Assembly (NCBI RefSeq): GCF_000165485.1
Contig: NC_014623.1
Span: 5,288,893-5,352,892 of the forward strand
Direction: 5' to 3'
DNA length: 64,000 bases
From: Stigmatella aurantiaca DW4/3-1
GTDB taxonomy: Bacteria > Myxococcota > Myxococcia > Myxococcales > Myxococcaceae
Shown: one piece after another, positions 35,999 through 44,600 of the stretch
Layout of the letters: every line of letters begins with the position of its first letter
How positions within the stretch are numbered: the first letter of the stretch is position 1
Program-made: the position numbers and the translations under genes
Notes under the pieces: model-generated
What the model was told of the DNA's origin: nothing
Seen by the model: the letters and a program-made list of their open reading frames with translations, nothing else
Databases searched by the model: none

Positions 35999-37165
35999 AT
36001 GGAGCATTTCAAGGGGAGCCTGAGCCACTACCCCATGGACGTCACAGTGCCGGCCCTCCTGGCTCGCAAGGTCGAAGGCACACTCCGGGTGGAGCGCGGC
36101 GCGGTGGCCCGCTACTTCCTGTTCCGGGGCGGTTTCCTGGTGGGCGAAAGCTCCAACGTGCCCAGCGAGCACCTGGCCCAGGTGCTGGTGGACCTCGACA
36201 TCCTCGATGCGCCCCGGGCGGCGCTGGCGTTCGAGGCGGCGGAACTGGCGCGGCTGCCCTATGGCGCCTTCTTGGTGAGGCAGCAGTTCGTGGAGCTGCC
36301 CCGGCTTCAGGAGGCGCTGGAGCACAAGGCGCGCGAGGCATTTTTCGACTGCTACAATTGGGACTCGGGCGAGGTGGAGTTCACCTTGCAGATGCCCTCG
36401 ATGGAGCAGGCGGTGGAGTTGAAGCTGTCGCTGGCGAGCCTGCACCGGGACGCGGTGGAGCGCCTGCGGGAGTGGAAGGTGTTCCGGGAGATCTTCACCG
36501 GCATGGACACCACCTTCCGCGTCTTCCACGAGTACGCGCTGGGCAGCTTCTCCGAAGAGGAGTCCTCGCTCCTGAACCGGGCGGACAGCGGGGCCACGCT
36601 GGCCGAGCTGCTCGCTTCGGGCGCGGAGCCGCGGATCTTCGTGGCGCGGCGGCTGCTCCACCTCTACCGGCGCGGGGCCATCTCGCCCCACCAGCACGAG
36701 GGGCCCTCGCTGGGCGAGTCCGCGGACATCCCGGAGATGCTGTCGATGGCCCGGCGGTTCATGGACGTGGGCAAGTACGACCATGCGCTGGAAGTCGCCG
36801 CGCAGGTGCTCGAGCGGGGGCCGGTGCAGGAGGCCCATGCCCTGTACCGGGCGGCGGAGATCTCCCTGACGCTGGCCTCCTGTGACGAGCTGTTCGCGCT
36901 GGATGGGCGGTTGCTCTTCGAGCCCCTGCCCCGCCCGCTTCCCGCCTCGCTCACGGCGGACGATCTGTACCTGTACTCCAAGCTGCGGGGCAGCGTGACC
37001 ATCCGCCAGGCCTTGCGCACGGCGGCCATGGGAGAGGCGGCCGCGTCCCGGTCGATGCACCGGTTGCTGGCCATGGGGCTGCTGCGCATTGCCCCGCCGA
37101 TGGGTGATCTCGAACCGCAGCGCAAGACGGACCCCTACGGCTTTCTCCCCACGCTGGAGGTCTGA
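35999..37165 (+). CDS. DUF4388 (PATAN-like) domain protein
   Basis: 388 residues. The N-terminal about 165 residues match DUF4388: 'GSLSHYPMDVTVPALLARKVEGTLRV', 'RYFLFRGGFLVGESSN', 'AREAFFDCYNWDSGEVEF'. The middle and C-terminal parts are helical, ending with TPR/winged-helix-like segments ('ALEVAAQVLERGPVQEAHALY', 'SVTIRQALRTAAMGEAAASRSMHRLLAMGLLRI'). Such proteins are abundant in myxobacteria and often linked to signalling, motility or gas-vesicle/Ras-like systems, but no biochemical function is established. A 5'-AT-rich stretch (35880-35930) precedes it and probably holds its promoter. Confidence 0.75.
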   Translation: MEHFKGSLSHYPMDVTVPALLARKVEGTLRVERGAVARYFLFRGGFLVGESSNVPSEHLAQVLVDLDILDAPRAALAFEAAELARLPYGAFLVRQQFVELPRLQEALEHKAREAFFDCYNWDSGEVEFTLQMPSMEQAVELKLSLASLHRDAVERLREWKVFREIFTGMDTTFRVFHEYALGSFSEEESSLLNRADSGATLAELLASGAEPRIFVARRLLHLYRRGAISPHQHEGPSLGESADIPEMLSMARRFMDVGKYDHALEVAAQVLERGPVQEAHALYRAAEISLTLASCDELFALDGRLLFEPLPRPLPASLTADDLYLYSKLRGSVTIRQALRTAAMGEAAASRSMHRLLAMGLLRIAPPMGDLEPQRKTDPYGFLPTLEV

Positions 37166-37184
37166 GCCGGCGGGGGGGGCTCAG
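37162..37184. terminator. Inverted repeat holding both stop codons (DUF4388 / metallophosphoesterase)
   Basis: CTGAGCC (37162-37168) pairs perfectly with GGCTCAG (37178-37184) across 9 nt. Both TGA stop codons lie inside the 7-bp arms. Confidence 0.5.
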
Positions 37185-38002
37185 CCGTACAGCCGCCGCA
37201 GCTCGATGCCCTCGCGCAGCATCTGGACGTCTGGGTAGACCGTGCCCAGGTCCAGTTGCACGTACGTCTTGTGCTCGTCCAGGAGCGCGAAGCTGGTGGA
37301 GACGCAGAGCTGCTCCAGGCCCATGCGCTCATAGCCCTCGCGCACCACGTCATGGCCGTAGATGGCGATGCGGCCGCCCAGCACGGACAGGAACGCGCGG
37401 GCCTGCTCCGCGGTGGCCATGCGGCTCCACAACATGGGGCCCAGCACGGACTCGCGGAAGAACTCCTCGATGCCCCAGCCGAAGTAGCCCTCGAGCTTCA
37501 CGTCCTCCAGTTGCGCCAGGCTGCGCAGGGGCGCGGAGGGCGCGGCGTGCAGGAGGACGACGCCGTTGGGGGCCACGGCCACCAGGGGCAACTGCTGGAT
37601 GAGGCTCCGCAGGGTCTGCACCTCGTCCGGCGCCATGCGCTCTTCCAGAACCTGGGCCTCGTCCGCGTGGAACTTGGCGGTGCGCGGGCCGCCCACGTGG
37701 GCGTGCTCGTGGTTGCCCATCAGGCAGTGGACGCGTCCCGGGTAGCGTGCCTGGGCGCGGAGGAACGCCTGAATGACCTCGGGAGACTCATCCTTATAAG
37801 GAGTGCCGAGGTAGTCCGGCCACTGCTGCTCGGTGAGCGCGTCGGGCCCGTGCACCATGTCACCGGTGAAGACGAGAACGGTGTCCTGGGGGGAAGCTTC
37901 CAGAAGCGTGACCATGCGCTGAAAATCCCGCAGGTTGCCCTGGATGTCGGTAGCGACCAGGAGCCGGCCAGAATCGGGGAGCCTGAGGAGGCGGGAAGTC
38001 AC
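37181..38002 (-). CDS. Calcineurin-like metallophosphoesterase (Ser/Thr phosphatase family)
   Basis: 273 residues. Metal-binding motifs of the PPP/MPE fold appear in order: VATDIQGN (D-x-H replaced by D-x-Q), VFTGDMVHG, MGNHEHAHVGG, a further His in VVLLHAAPS, and IYGHDVVREGY near the end. The first motif usually reads DIHG/DLHG; here Gln replaces His, as in some myxobacterial relatives, and could alter metal use. A GTG start with GGAGG close by at 38002. Predicted soluble, dephosphorylating a protein or nucleotide. Confidence 0.82.
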   Translation of the reverse strand: MTSRLLRLPDSGRLLVATDIQGNLRDFQRMVTLLEASPQDTVLVFTGDMVHGPDALTEQQWPDYLGTPYKDESPEVIQAFLRAQARYPGRVHCLMGNHEHAHVGGPRTAKFHADEAQVLEERMAPDEVQTLRSLIQQLPLVAVAPNGVVLLHAAPSAPLRSLAQLEDVKLEGYFGWGIEEFFRESVLGPMLWSRMATAEQARAFLSVLGGRIAIYGHDVVREGYERMGLEQLCVSTSFALLDEHKTYVQLDLGTVYPDVQMLREGIELRRLYG

Positions 38003-38185
38003 GGCCTCCAGCCTAGATGCAGATGGGCCAAGCTCAAGTCCCTGCCCTTTTTATCGAGGGTGTAGCCTCCCCCAGAAGGCGTTCTCGCGGGCTCCTTGGG
38101 AACATCCCAGACATCTCGTCCCCCAATGGCTATCAGCGGGAAGACGGAGGAGCCCGTTTATCACCGGGTGTCTTGGAGAAGCCTC

Positions 38186-38608
38186 TCACGGCTTCGTCTG
38201 CTTCCGGGCGGGCCAGGGCTCGAGATCCGGGGGCACCCAGCCTGCTTTGGCGCGCGGCGAATCCAAGGTCTCCTTCCGGTAGTGGCGCGCCAGCAGCTTG
38301 GAGTCCAGCAGCTCCGGGTGCGCCTCCAGGAAAGCCTCGAACGCGGCTGGCGCGGGTGTCTCGTCGAGTGCCACCTGCAGGCGCTCGGCCCAGGCCCGCG
38401 TCATCGTCTCGTGGAACTTCCCCGCCGCCCCCAGCGCCGTGGCGTAGTGGCGCACCAGCGTCCGGATTCGCTCCAGCCCCGCCTCGAAACCGTGCGCCCT
38501 CAGGCACACCCATCCCATCCGCAGGTGCGCCTGGTGGCCGAACATGTCTCCGGGGTAGGTGGCTGCCTCGATCGCCGCCAAGAACTCCGCGTCGGACGAC
38601 CCTTCCAT
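38186..38608 (-). CDS. Small conserved protein of unknown function
   Basis: 140 residues from the ATG at 38608, chosen because AAGGGCGGA sits at proper distance; ATG 38614 and a longer start at 38650 are possible. The helical core 'FGHQAHLRMGWVCL', 'LERIRTLVRHYATALGAAGKFHETMTRAWAERL' resembles a conserved family with H.HL..A...L and K.HET.T..W motifs. The family's function is not known to me. Conserved His/Glu residues (HETMT) could bind metal. The interval 38003-38185 upstream of the phosphoesterase gene shows no further gene. Confidence 0.65.
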   Translation of the reverse strand: MEGSSDAEFLAAIEAATYPGDMFGHQAHLRMGWVCLRAHGFEAGLERIRTLVRHYATALGAAGKFHETMTRAWAERLQVALDETPAPAAFEAFLEAHPELLDSKLLARHYRKETLDSPRAKAGWVPPDLEPWPARKQTKP

Positions 38609-38821
38609 GCCCATTCCGCCCTTCGTGTGTACGCAAGCCAACGGACCCATGCTGACACGTCCTGGCCGAGAACGTGGGTTTGTCGTGCCGCGTCATTTCA
38701 AAGTGGCAAAAAGAGGCTCGCTCTGACCGATGCGCGCTCCAAAACCTCCGATGCTTCTTTGTAACGTTTCGACAAGACGTGTGTCTTCAGCGCCTGCGAT
38801 TTAAGTGCTGCACCGCGTCAG

Positions 38822-38850
38822 TTGATTCACATTTCCTGAAACTGGATACT
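38822..38850 (+). promoter_or_regulatory. Sigma-70-like promoter for the GH16 gene
   Basis: TTGATT (38822-38827), 17 bases, GATACT (38845-38850), in an AT-rich patch 70 bases before the ATG. A start near 38857 would put the two CTTTTTGCG repeats inside the leader. Confidence 0.45.
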
Positions 38851-38869
38851 GATATAAACTTTTTTGTCG

Positions 38870-38896
38870 CTTTTTGCGGCTTGGTTTCTTTTTGCG
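38870..38896 (+). promoter_or_regulatory. Direct repeat CTTTTTGCG in the GH16 leader
   Basis: CTTTTTGCG at 38870-38878 and again at 38888-38896, 18 bp apart; a related inverted copy, GCAAAAAG, lies at 38706-38713 further upstream. Possible binding sites for a regulator (LacI-like or other), or elements of the leader RNA. Confidence 0.35.
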
Positions 38897-38920
38897 AGAA
38901 TTCACGGAAAGAGTCTGGAT

Positions 38921-41539
38921 ATGAAACGTGGCTGGAACGCCGCTTGGAAGCGGCTCGTGGTGGGTGGCAGTGCTTGGGCCTTGGGCCTGGGGGGCCTGAG
39001 CTGTGTGGTGGATGACGCCACCGAAGCCCCTGTAGCGGCCGAAGTCCTCCAAAGCACCGAGGCTTCTCTGGAGACCGGTGCATCCCGGACGATCTCCATC
39101 GCGGGCCAGCCGTTCACGTTGACGTGGGAGGATGACTTCGGCGGCGACCTGAACAAAGGCCAGCCCAAGTCCTTTCTCAACACCGCCAACTGGAGCAAGG
39201 AGAACCTGGGCGTCAATTACGAGCAGCAGGCCTATACGAACCGTGAATGTGTCGATCACCCCACCAACTGGAACTACTGTGTGGAGAACGGCAAGCTGAC
39301 GCTGCTGGCCCGGAAGGAGCCGCTGGACTGCGTCGTTTGGCAGCAGTGTACCGCCAGCAGCCAATGTGGCACCAACGGCACCTGCGCGGCCACGGGCTAC
39401 TGTATCTACGATCAGAACCGGAACGGCGTTTACGATCACGAGGAGTGCGCGCCCTTCAACGGCACCGCCAACGGGCCGGCCAACGGCCAGCAGTACACCT
39501 CGGGCCGCATCAAGAGCGACGAGAAGGTCGAGTTCCGGTACGGCTACATCGAGTTCCGCGCGCGCATGCCCTTCGCGGATCTGCCCGCCGGTGCCACGCC
39601 CCCCAACGGCATGTGGCCGGCCATCTGGATGCTCGGCGCCAACGGGGCCATCGCCAATGGCACCCGGGATGACAGCGCGGGCTGGCCCATGACGGGCGAG
39701 ATCGACATCATGGAGTACTCGCAGATCAAGGAGAACAGGACGCTCTACCCGCAGAACGAGGCCATGGGCTTCAACGCCCTGTGGCGTGAGATCCCCGAGC
39801 CCGGCGAGATGGCGGCGGCCCCGGGCGGCTGGCAGGCGAACGCGTGCAGCGACTGGCCCAACGGCGGCGACGCGAAGTGCGACGGAGACGTGGGCGGCGC
39901 GCGCGTGAAGTGGCCGGGCAAGACGATCGACTACCACCAGTGGCACACCTGGGGTTTCCTCTGGGACGAGAACGGCTTCAAGATCTACATCGACAACCTG
40001 CCGCAGAACGGCGGCGCGCCCGTGGGCACCTTCAGCATTGGCGACAGCGCGACCGAGTTCCGTCAGCCGATGTTCCTCATCCTCAACAACGCCGTGGGCG
40101 GTGAGCTCGGGTGCCTGGGCTGGTCCGGCCGTTCCTGCACCTCCAGCGCGCAGTGCGCCAATGGCGCGGCGTGCTCGGGTGGCAAGTGCCAGGAGACGCC
40201 CGCCTCGTGCATCAACGTCGACTGGGCGGCCCATGGCGACAAGGCCAAGCTCGAGGTGGACTACGTGCGTTGGTTCCACCGCAACTCGGGCTACCCGCAG
40301 GCCGCCAAGGCCTCGTGCCAGGACAGCGATGGCAACGGCACGCCCGACAACATCATCCGCAACTGCGGCTTCAACGAGGACTACACCTACCACCGCAGCG
40401 ACCTGTTCTTCGAGGGTGGTGGCGGCCTCACCGACATCAACAACGAGGGTGGATCGCGTGGCTTCGTGCAGTGGGTGCGCATCGACAACGCTGGCTCGCA
40501 GCCCTACAGCGTGCAGATCCGCCAGGAGGGCTTCCAGCTCAACGCGGGCACCCAGTACAAGTGGAAGGTGGACCTGAAGTCGAGCGTGGCCCGCAGCATC
40601 CCCATCAAGATCGCCCAGCCGGCCGCGCCCTACGGCGTCATCGCCACCTTCAACTGCAACGTGGGCACCGGCTGGACCACGTGCACCGGTCCGAACTTCA
40701 CCCCCACCGCCACGGGCCTCTACAAGCTCGAGATCGACGCGGGCGGCAATGCTGCCTACAACAACACCCAGGTGTGGGTGGATGACATGTACCTGGGCGC
40801 CACCAGCAATTCCTGCCAGCCGGATTGCACGGGCAAGACGTGTGGCAGCGATGGCTGCGGCGGCGTCTGCGGCACCTGCCGTTCGGGCACCTCCTGCGGG
40901 AGCTGGGGCCACTGCACTGCGTCCTCGGGCACCTGCACCCCGTCGTGCTCCGGCAAGACGTGTGGCAGCGATGGCTGCGGCGGCACCTGCGGCACCTGCT
41001 CCACGGGCAACACCTGCAACGCCTCTGGCCAGTGCACCCCGAACACCTGCACCCCGTCGTGCTCCGGCAAGGCGTGTGGCAGCAATGGCTGCGGCGGCAC
41101 CTGCGGCACCTGCGGCTCGGGCACCACTTGCAACACCTCTGGCCAGTGCGTCCCGTCGGCGCCCACGGCGGTTCGCCTCGAGGCGGAGAACGCCACGCTG
41201 ACGGGCTGCTTCGCCGAGGCGGGCGGTGACAGCGGTGGCAAGGTCGTGGCCTTCGAGGGCAACGACACCATCTGCTGGAGCAACGTGACGCTGACGGGCC
41301 GCACCTCGGCCACGGCGCACGTGGGCGCGCCCTACCCCGACGGCCAGGCGCAGCTGAAGTTCAACGGTGCCGTCATCGGCACGGTCAAGCTGACCACCGC
41401 GACGGGGGGCTGGAGCAGCCCCACCTTGACGGACATCTCCACCGCGATCTCCTCCAGCGGGACTGGGACGCTCTGCCTCACGGGTGTCACGCACCCGAAC
41501 GGGTGGATCTTCTCGGTGGACTACCTGGATCTGAAGTAG
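38921..41539 (+). CDS. Secreted GH16 endo-beta-glucanase (laminarinase-like) lipoprotein with Cys-rich and carbohydrate-binding modules
   Basis: 872 residues. The signal ends in a lipobox-like GGLSC (Cys 28), so probably surface-attached. The GH16 domain (about 60-455) has the active site TGEIDIMEYSQ with nucleophile E260 and acid/base E265; the beta-bulge ExDxxE form is typical of laminarinases. Two Cys-rich inserts interrupt the fold: 137-191 (includes an EF-hand-like loop DQNRNGVYDHEE, 164-175) and 398-431. A CBM4/9-like domain follows (about 466-628), then three Cys repeats (632-743, CSGKTCGSDGCGGTCGTC type), and a CBM6/36-like domain (751-872). It likely cuts beta-1,3 or mixed-linkage glucans of fungi, algae or plants. 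It is paired with the GH3 gene downstream. Confidence 0.9.
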   Translation: MKRGWNAAWKRLVVGGSAWALGLGGLSCVVDDATEAPVAAEVLQSTEASLETGASRTISIAGQPFTLTWEDDFGGDLNKGQPKSFLNTANWSKENLGVNYEQQAYTNRECVDHPTNWNYCVENGKLTLLARKEPLDCVVWQQCTASSQCGTNGTCAATGYCIYDQNRNGVYDHEECAPFNGTANGPANGQQYTSGRIKSDEKVEFRYGYIEFRARMPFADLPAGATPPNGMWPAIWMLGANGAIANGTRDDSAGWPMTGEIDIMEYSQIKENRTLYPQNEAMGFNALWREIPEPGEMAAAPGGWQANACSDWPNGGDAKCDGDVGGARVKWPGKTIDYHQWHTWGFLWDENGFKIYIDNLPQNGGAPVGTFSIGDSATEFRQPMFLILNNAVGGELGCLGWSGRSCTSSAQCANGAACSGGKCQETPASCINVDWAAHGDKAKLEVDYVRWFHRNSGYPQAAKASCQDSDGNGTPDNIIRNCGFNEDYTYHRSDLFFEGGGGLTDINNEGGSRGFVQWVRIDNAGSQPYSVQIRQEGFQLNAGTQYKWKVDLKSSVARSIPIKIAQPAAPYGVIATFNCNVGTGWTTCTGPNFTPTATGLYKLEIDAGGNAAYNNTQVWVDDMYLGATSNSCQPDCTGKTCGSDGCGGVCGTCRSGTSCGSWGHCTASSGTCTPSCSGKTCGSDGCGGTCGTCSTGNTCNASGQCTPNTCTPSCSGKACGSNGCGGTCGTCGSGTTCNTSGQCVPSAPTAVRLEAENATLTGCFAEAGGDSGGKVVAFEGNDTICWSNVTLTGRTSATAHVGAPYPDGQAQLKFNGAVIGTVKLTTATGGWSSPTLTDISTAISSSGTGTLCLTGVTHPNGWIFSVDYLDLK
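40814..41152 (+). repeat. Three tandem Cys-rich repeats within the GH16 gene
   Basis: Near-identical DNA units starting GGCAAG at 40832, 40952 and 41066 (spacing 120 and 114 bp), each encoding C..C.GK.CGS.GCGG.CGTC...T.C...G.C. The eight cysteines per unit suggest disulfide-locked spacers. Confidence 0.85.
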
Positions 41540-41570
41540 GCCGTCTGTTGCACAGTCAGTAAGGCGTGGG

Positions 41571-41607
41571 CAGTCCCTCTCCAGCGAGGTTTGTTGGAGA
41601 GGGACTG
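41571..41607. other. 13-bp perfect hairpin between the GH16 and GH3 genes
   Basis: CAGTCCCTCTCCA (41571-41583) pairs fully with TGGAGAGGGACTG (41595-41607) across an 11-nt loop. It has no U-tract, so it could be a partial terminator, an mRNA-stabilising or processing structure between two co-transcribed genes. Confidence 0.6.
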
Positions 41608-41663
41608 TTCGCTCCGTGGTTCTGTCTGTTGTCGCTGTTCCACCTCTCGCACCCCCCTCCCCT

Positions 41664-44600
41664 ATGAATTCAATCTCTCATCTCTACCAATGCGCGCGCA
41701 GCGCTTGGAGCCGGTGGGCATGCGCATACGCGAGCGCCCTGCTCGTGGGCCTGATGGCGTTCTCGCCAGCGGCCGCGCAAGCCCAAGTCAATCTCGCCAA
41801 GGGAAAGACCGTCACCACGTCCTCGAACGATGGCGTGTTCACAGGTCCCTCCGCCGTCGATGGTGACGCTGGGACCCGGTGGAGCAGTGGCTTCACCGAC
41901 AATGAATGGATTTACGTGGACCTTGGTGCGTCTACCTCCATCAGCCGGGTGACGCTCAACTGGGAGACCGCCTACGGCAAGAGCTACAAGATCCAGGTCT
42001 CCGCCAATGCGACGACCTGGACGGATGTGGCCACCGTCACCAACGGGGATGGCGGCATCGACGACCTGACCGTGTCTGGCACCGGCCGCTACGTGCGCAT
42101 GCTCGGCGTGCAGCGCGCCATCGGCTACGGCTACTCGCTGTGGGAGTTCGAGGTCTATGCCAGCGGCGGTGGCGGTAGCACCGGAGACCTGGCCAAGGGC
42201 AAGCCCGCCACGGCCTCGAGCATCGAGAACGCCGATCCCAACCTCGCCCCCGCCTACGCGTTCGACGGCAACGCGGGCACCCGCTGGTCCTCCGTCGCGG
42301 CCGATCCCCAGTGGATCCGCGTGGACCTGGGCTCGGCCCAGCAGATTGGCCAGGTGGTGCTCGACTGGGAGGGCGCCTATGGCAAGACGTACACCATCGA
42401 CGGTTCCACCGATGACGTGAACTGGACCACGCTCGCCTCCATCTCCAGTGGGGCGCCGGGCCGTGAGGAGATCAACGTCTCGGGCACCGCGCGCTACGTG
42501 CGCATGCGCGGCACGGAGCGTGGCACGGGCTATGGCTACTCGCTCTGGTCGTTCGAGGTCTACAAGTCCGGTGGCGGCACCACGCCCCCGCCGCAGTCGG
42601 GCAACCAGACCATCAAGCTGACGTTCCCGGATGTGGCCTACGCGAAGATCAACGTCTCGCCCACGCCGCTCAGCGTCTCGCCCACGCCCCCCGAGGGCCT
42701 GGCGACGCCGTCCGTCGTGAACAAGGGTGTCTTCACCTACTCGCTCACCTTCCCGGCCAACACCACGGTGACGATGTCCAAGAACCAGTACTCAGGCTCC
42801 GTCCCCAACACCGACATCCGCCTGGTGGTCACCACGTCCTCGGGCACCCAGCGCGCCCAGACCGTGACGGCGCTCGCCGTGCAGGATGCGCAGTGGCAGG
42901 TGGAGGTGTTCTCCACGGGCACCACGCCGCCTCCTTCGGGCGGCCCGATCATCCCCGATCCGTACGTGCGGCCGGCCCCGCCGCCCACCGCGGGCGCGTT
43001 CGCGGTGAACGCTCCGGCCGATGGCGCGATGATCACCAACACCCGCCGCCCCACCCTCTCGTGGGCCGCCGTCACTGGCGCCTCCAGCTACAAGGTCTAC
43101 GTCAACATCACCCGCAACGACTACGACTGGATGGCCCCGGGCAACCTGCTCAACCGCTTCACCGAGGTGGGCAACGTCACGGGCACGTCCTTCACCTTGA
43201 ACCAGGACCTCGTCGACCGGTGGACATACAAGTGGTACGTCGTGGCCCAGCTGTCGGGCGGGAGCACCAGCCGCTCCAACCTGCGCACCTTCAGCGTCTA
43301 CCTGCCCAAGGTCGAGACCGCCAACGACGGCGTCAACCTCATCAACGGCATGCGTGACCTGAACAAGAACGGCACCATCGAGCCGTACGAGGATTGGCAC
43401 AACCCGATCGCCACGCGCGTCAACGACCTGATGGGCCGGCTGACGCTGCACGAGAAGGCGCTGCAGCTGTTCTTCAACGCCAAGGAGTTCCCCGGCGCGG
43501 GCTTCACCATGGGCCCCCTGTCCACGGAGGACATCACCAACTTCCAGGTGACGGCCGCCAGGACGCGCCTGGGCATCCCGATCGTCGACGCGGGTGACTC
43601 CATCCACGGCTTCAAGACGAGCTGGCCCACGCAGCCGGGCCTGGCCGCCTCGCGCAACGTCCAGAACGCCTGGGAGATGGGTGACATGCAGCGGCGCGAG
43701 CAGATCGCCGTGGGCAGCCGCGGCACCCTGTCGCCGCTCGCCGAGGTGGGCACCAAGGTGCTCTACCCCCGCATCCAGGAAGGCAGCGGCGAGGACGCGG
43801 ATTTGGCCGCGGGCCTCACGCGCGCCCTCATCGCCGGCTTGCAGGGCGGCCCCGAGGTCAACCCGCACTCCGTGTGGGTCACCACCAAGCACTGGCCGGG
43901 CCAGGGCGCCGGTGGCGAGGGTGGCATCGTCTATGACGGCACCACCATCCACTACCACATGCGGCCGTGGCACGCGGCCATCGAGGCCAACACCTCGGGC
44001 ATCATGCCCGGCTACGCCGGCAGCTCGCTGCTGGGTCCCGAGGGCGGTGGCGCCGGTGACAACGTGGGCATCCTCAACTACCTGCGTCAGAACATGGGCT
44101 ACACCGGCATCATCTGCACGGACTGGCTGCCCGACAGCGCCTGGATCAACGCGGCCAAGGCCGGCTCCGACGTGATGGGTGGCGCCAACCCGGGCCAGAT
44201 GGGCAACTTCGAGACGTCGGTTCCGATTGCCCGCCTCGACGAGGCCGTCCGCCGCGTCCTGGATCTGAAGTTCCGCCTGGGCGTGTTCGAGGATCCGTAC
44301 CGCGAGGGCGCCGCCGGCACCTCGGCCTGGCACACCGCCGACAACAAGTTCCTGGCTCGCCGCGCCTCCCAGGAGTCGCTGACGCTGCTCAAGAACGATG
44401 GGGCCCTGCCGCTGCGTCTGGGCGCGGGCTCGCGGATCGTCGTTGCTGGCCCGCGCGCGGATGACCCGTCCTGCATGGTCACCTGGCGTTCGGACTTCCA
44501 CGGCACCGAGTTCGGCGACCCGACCATCTACCAGGCCATCAAGGCGCGCGCCGAGGCCGCGGGCATCACCGTCTACAAGGATGCGGCGCCGGCGGGGGTC

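Noticed and set aside
38801-41494. An 897-codon open frame on the minus strand opposite the GH16 gene, and similar long antisense frames opposite other genes (for example 42792-46043 and 56204-60184).
   Set aside because: They follow from the high third-position GC of the real genes; the translations are Arg/Ala/Gly/His-rich and show no protein motifs.
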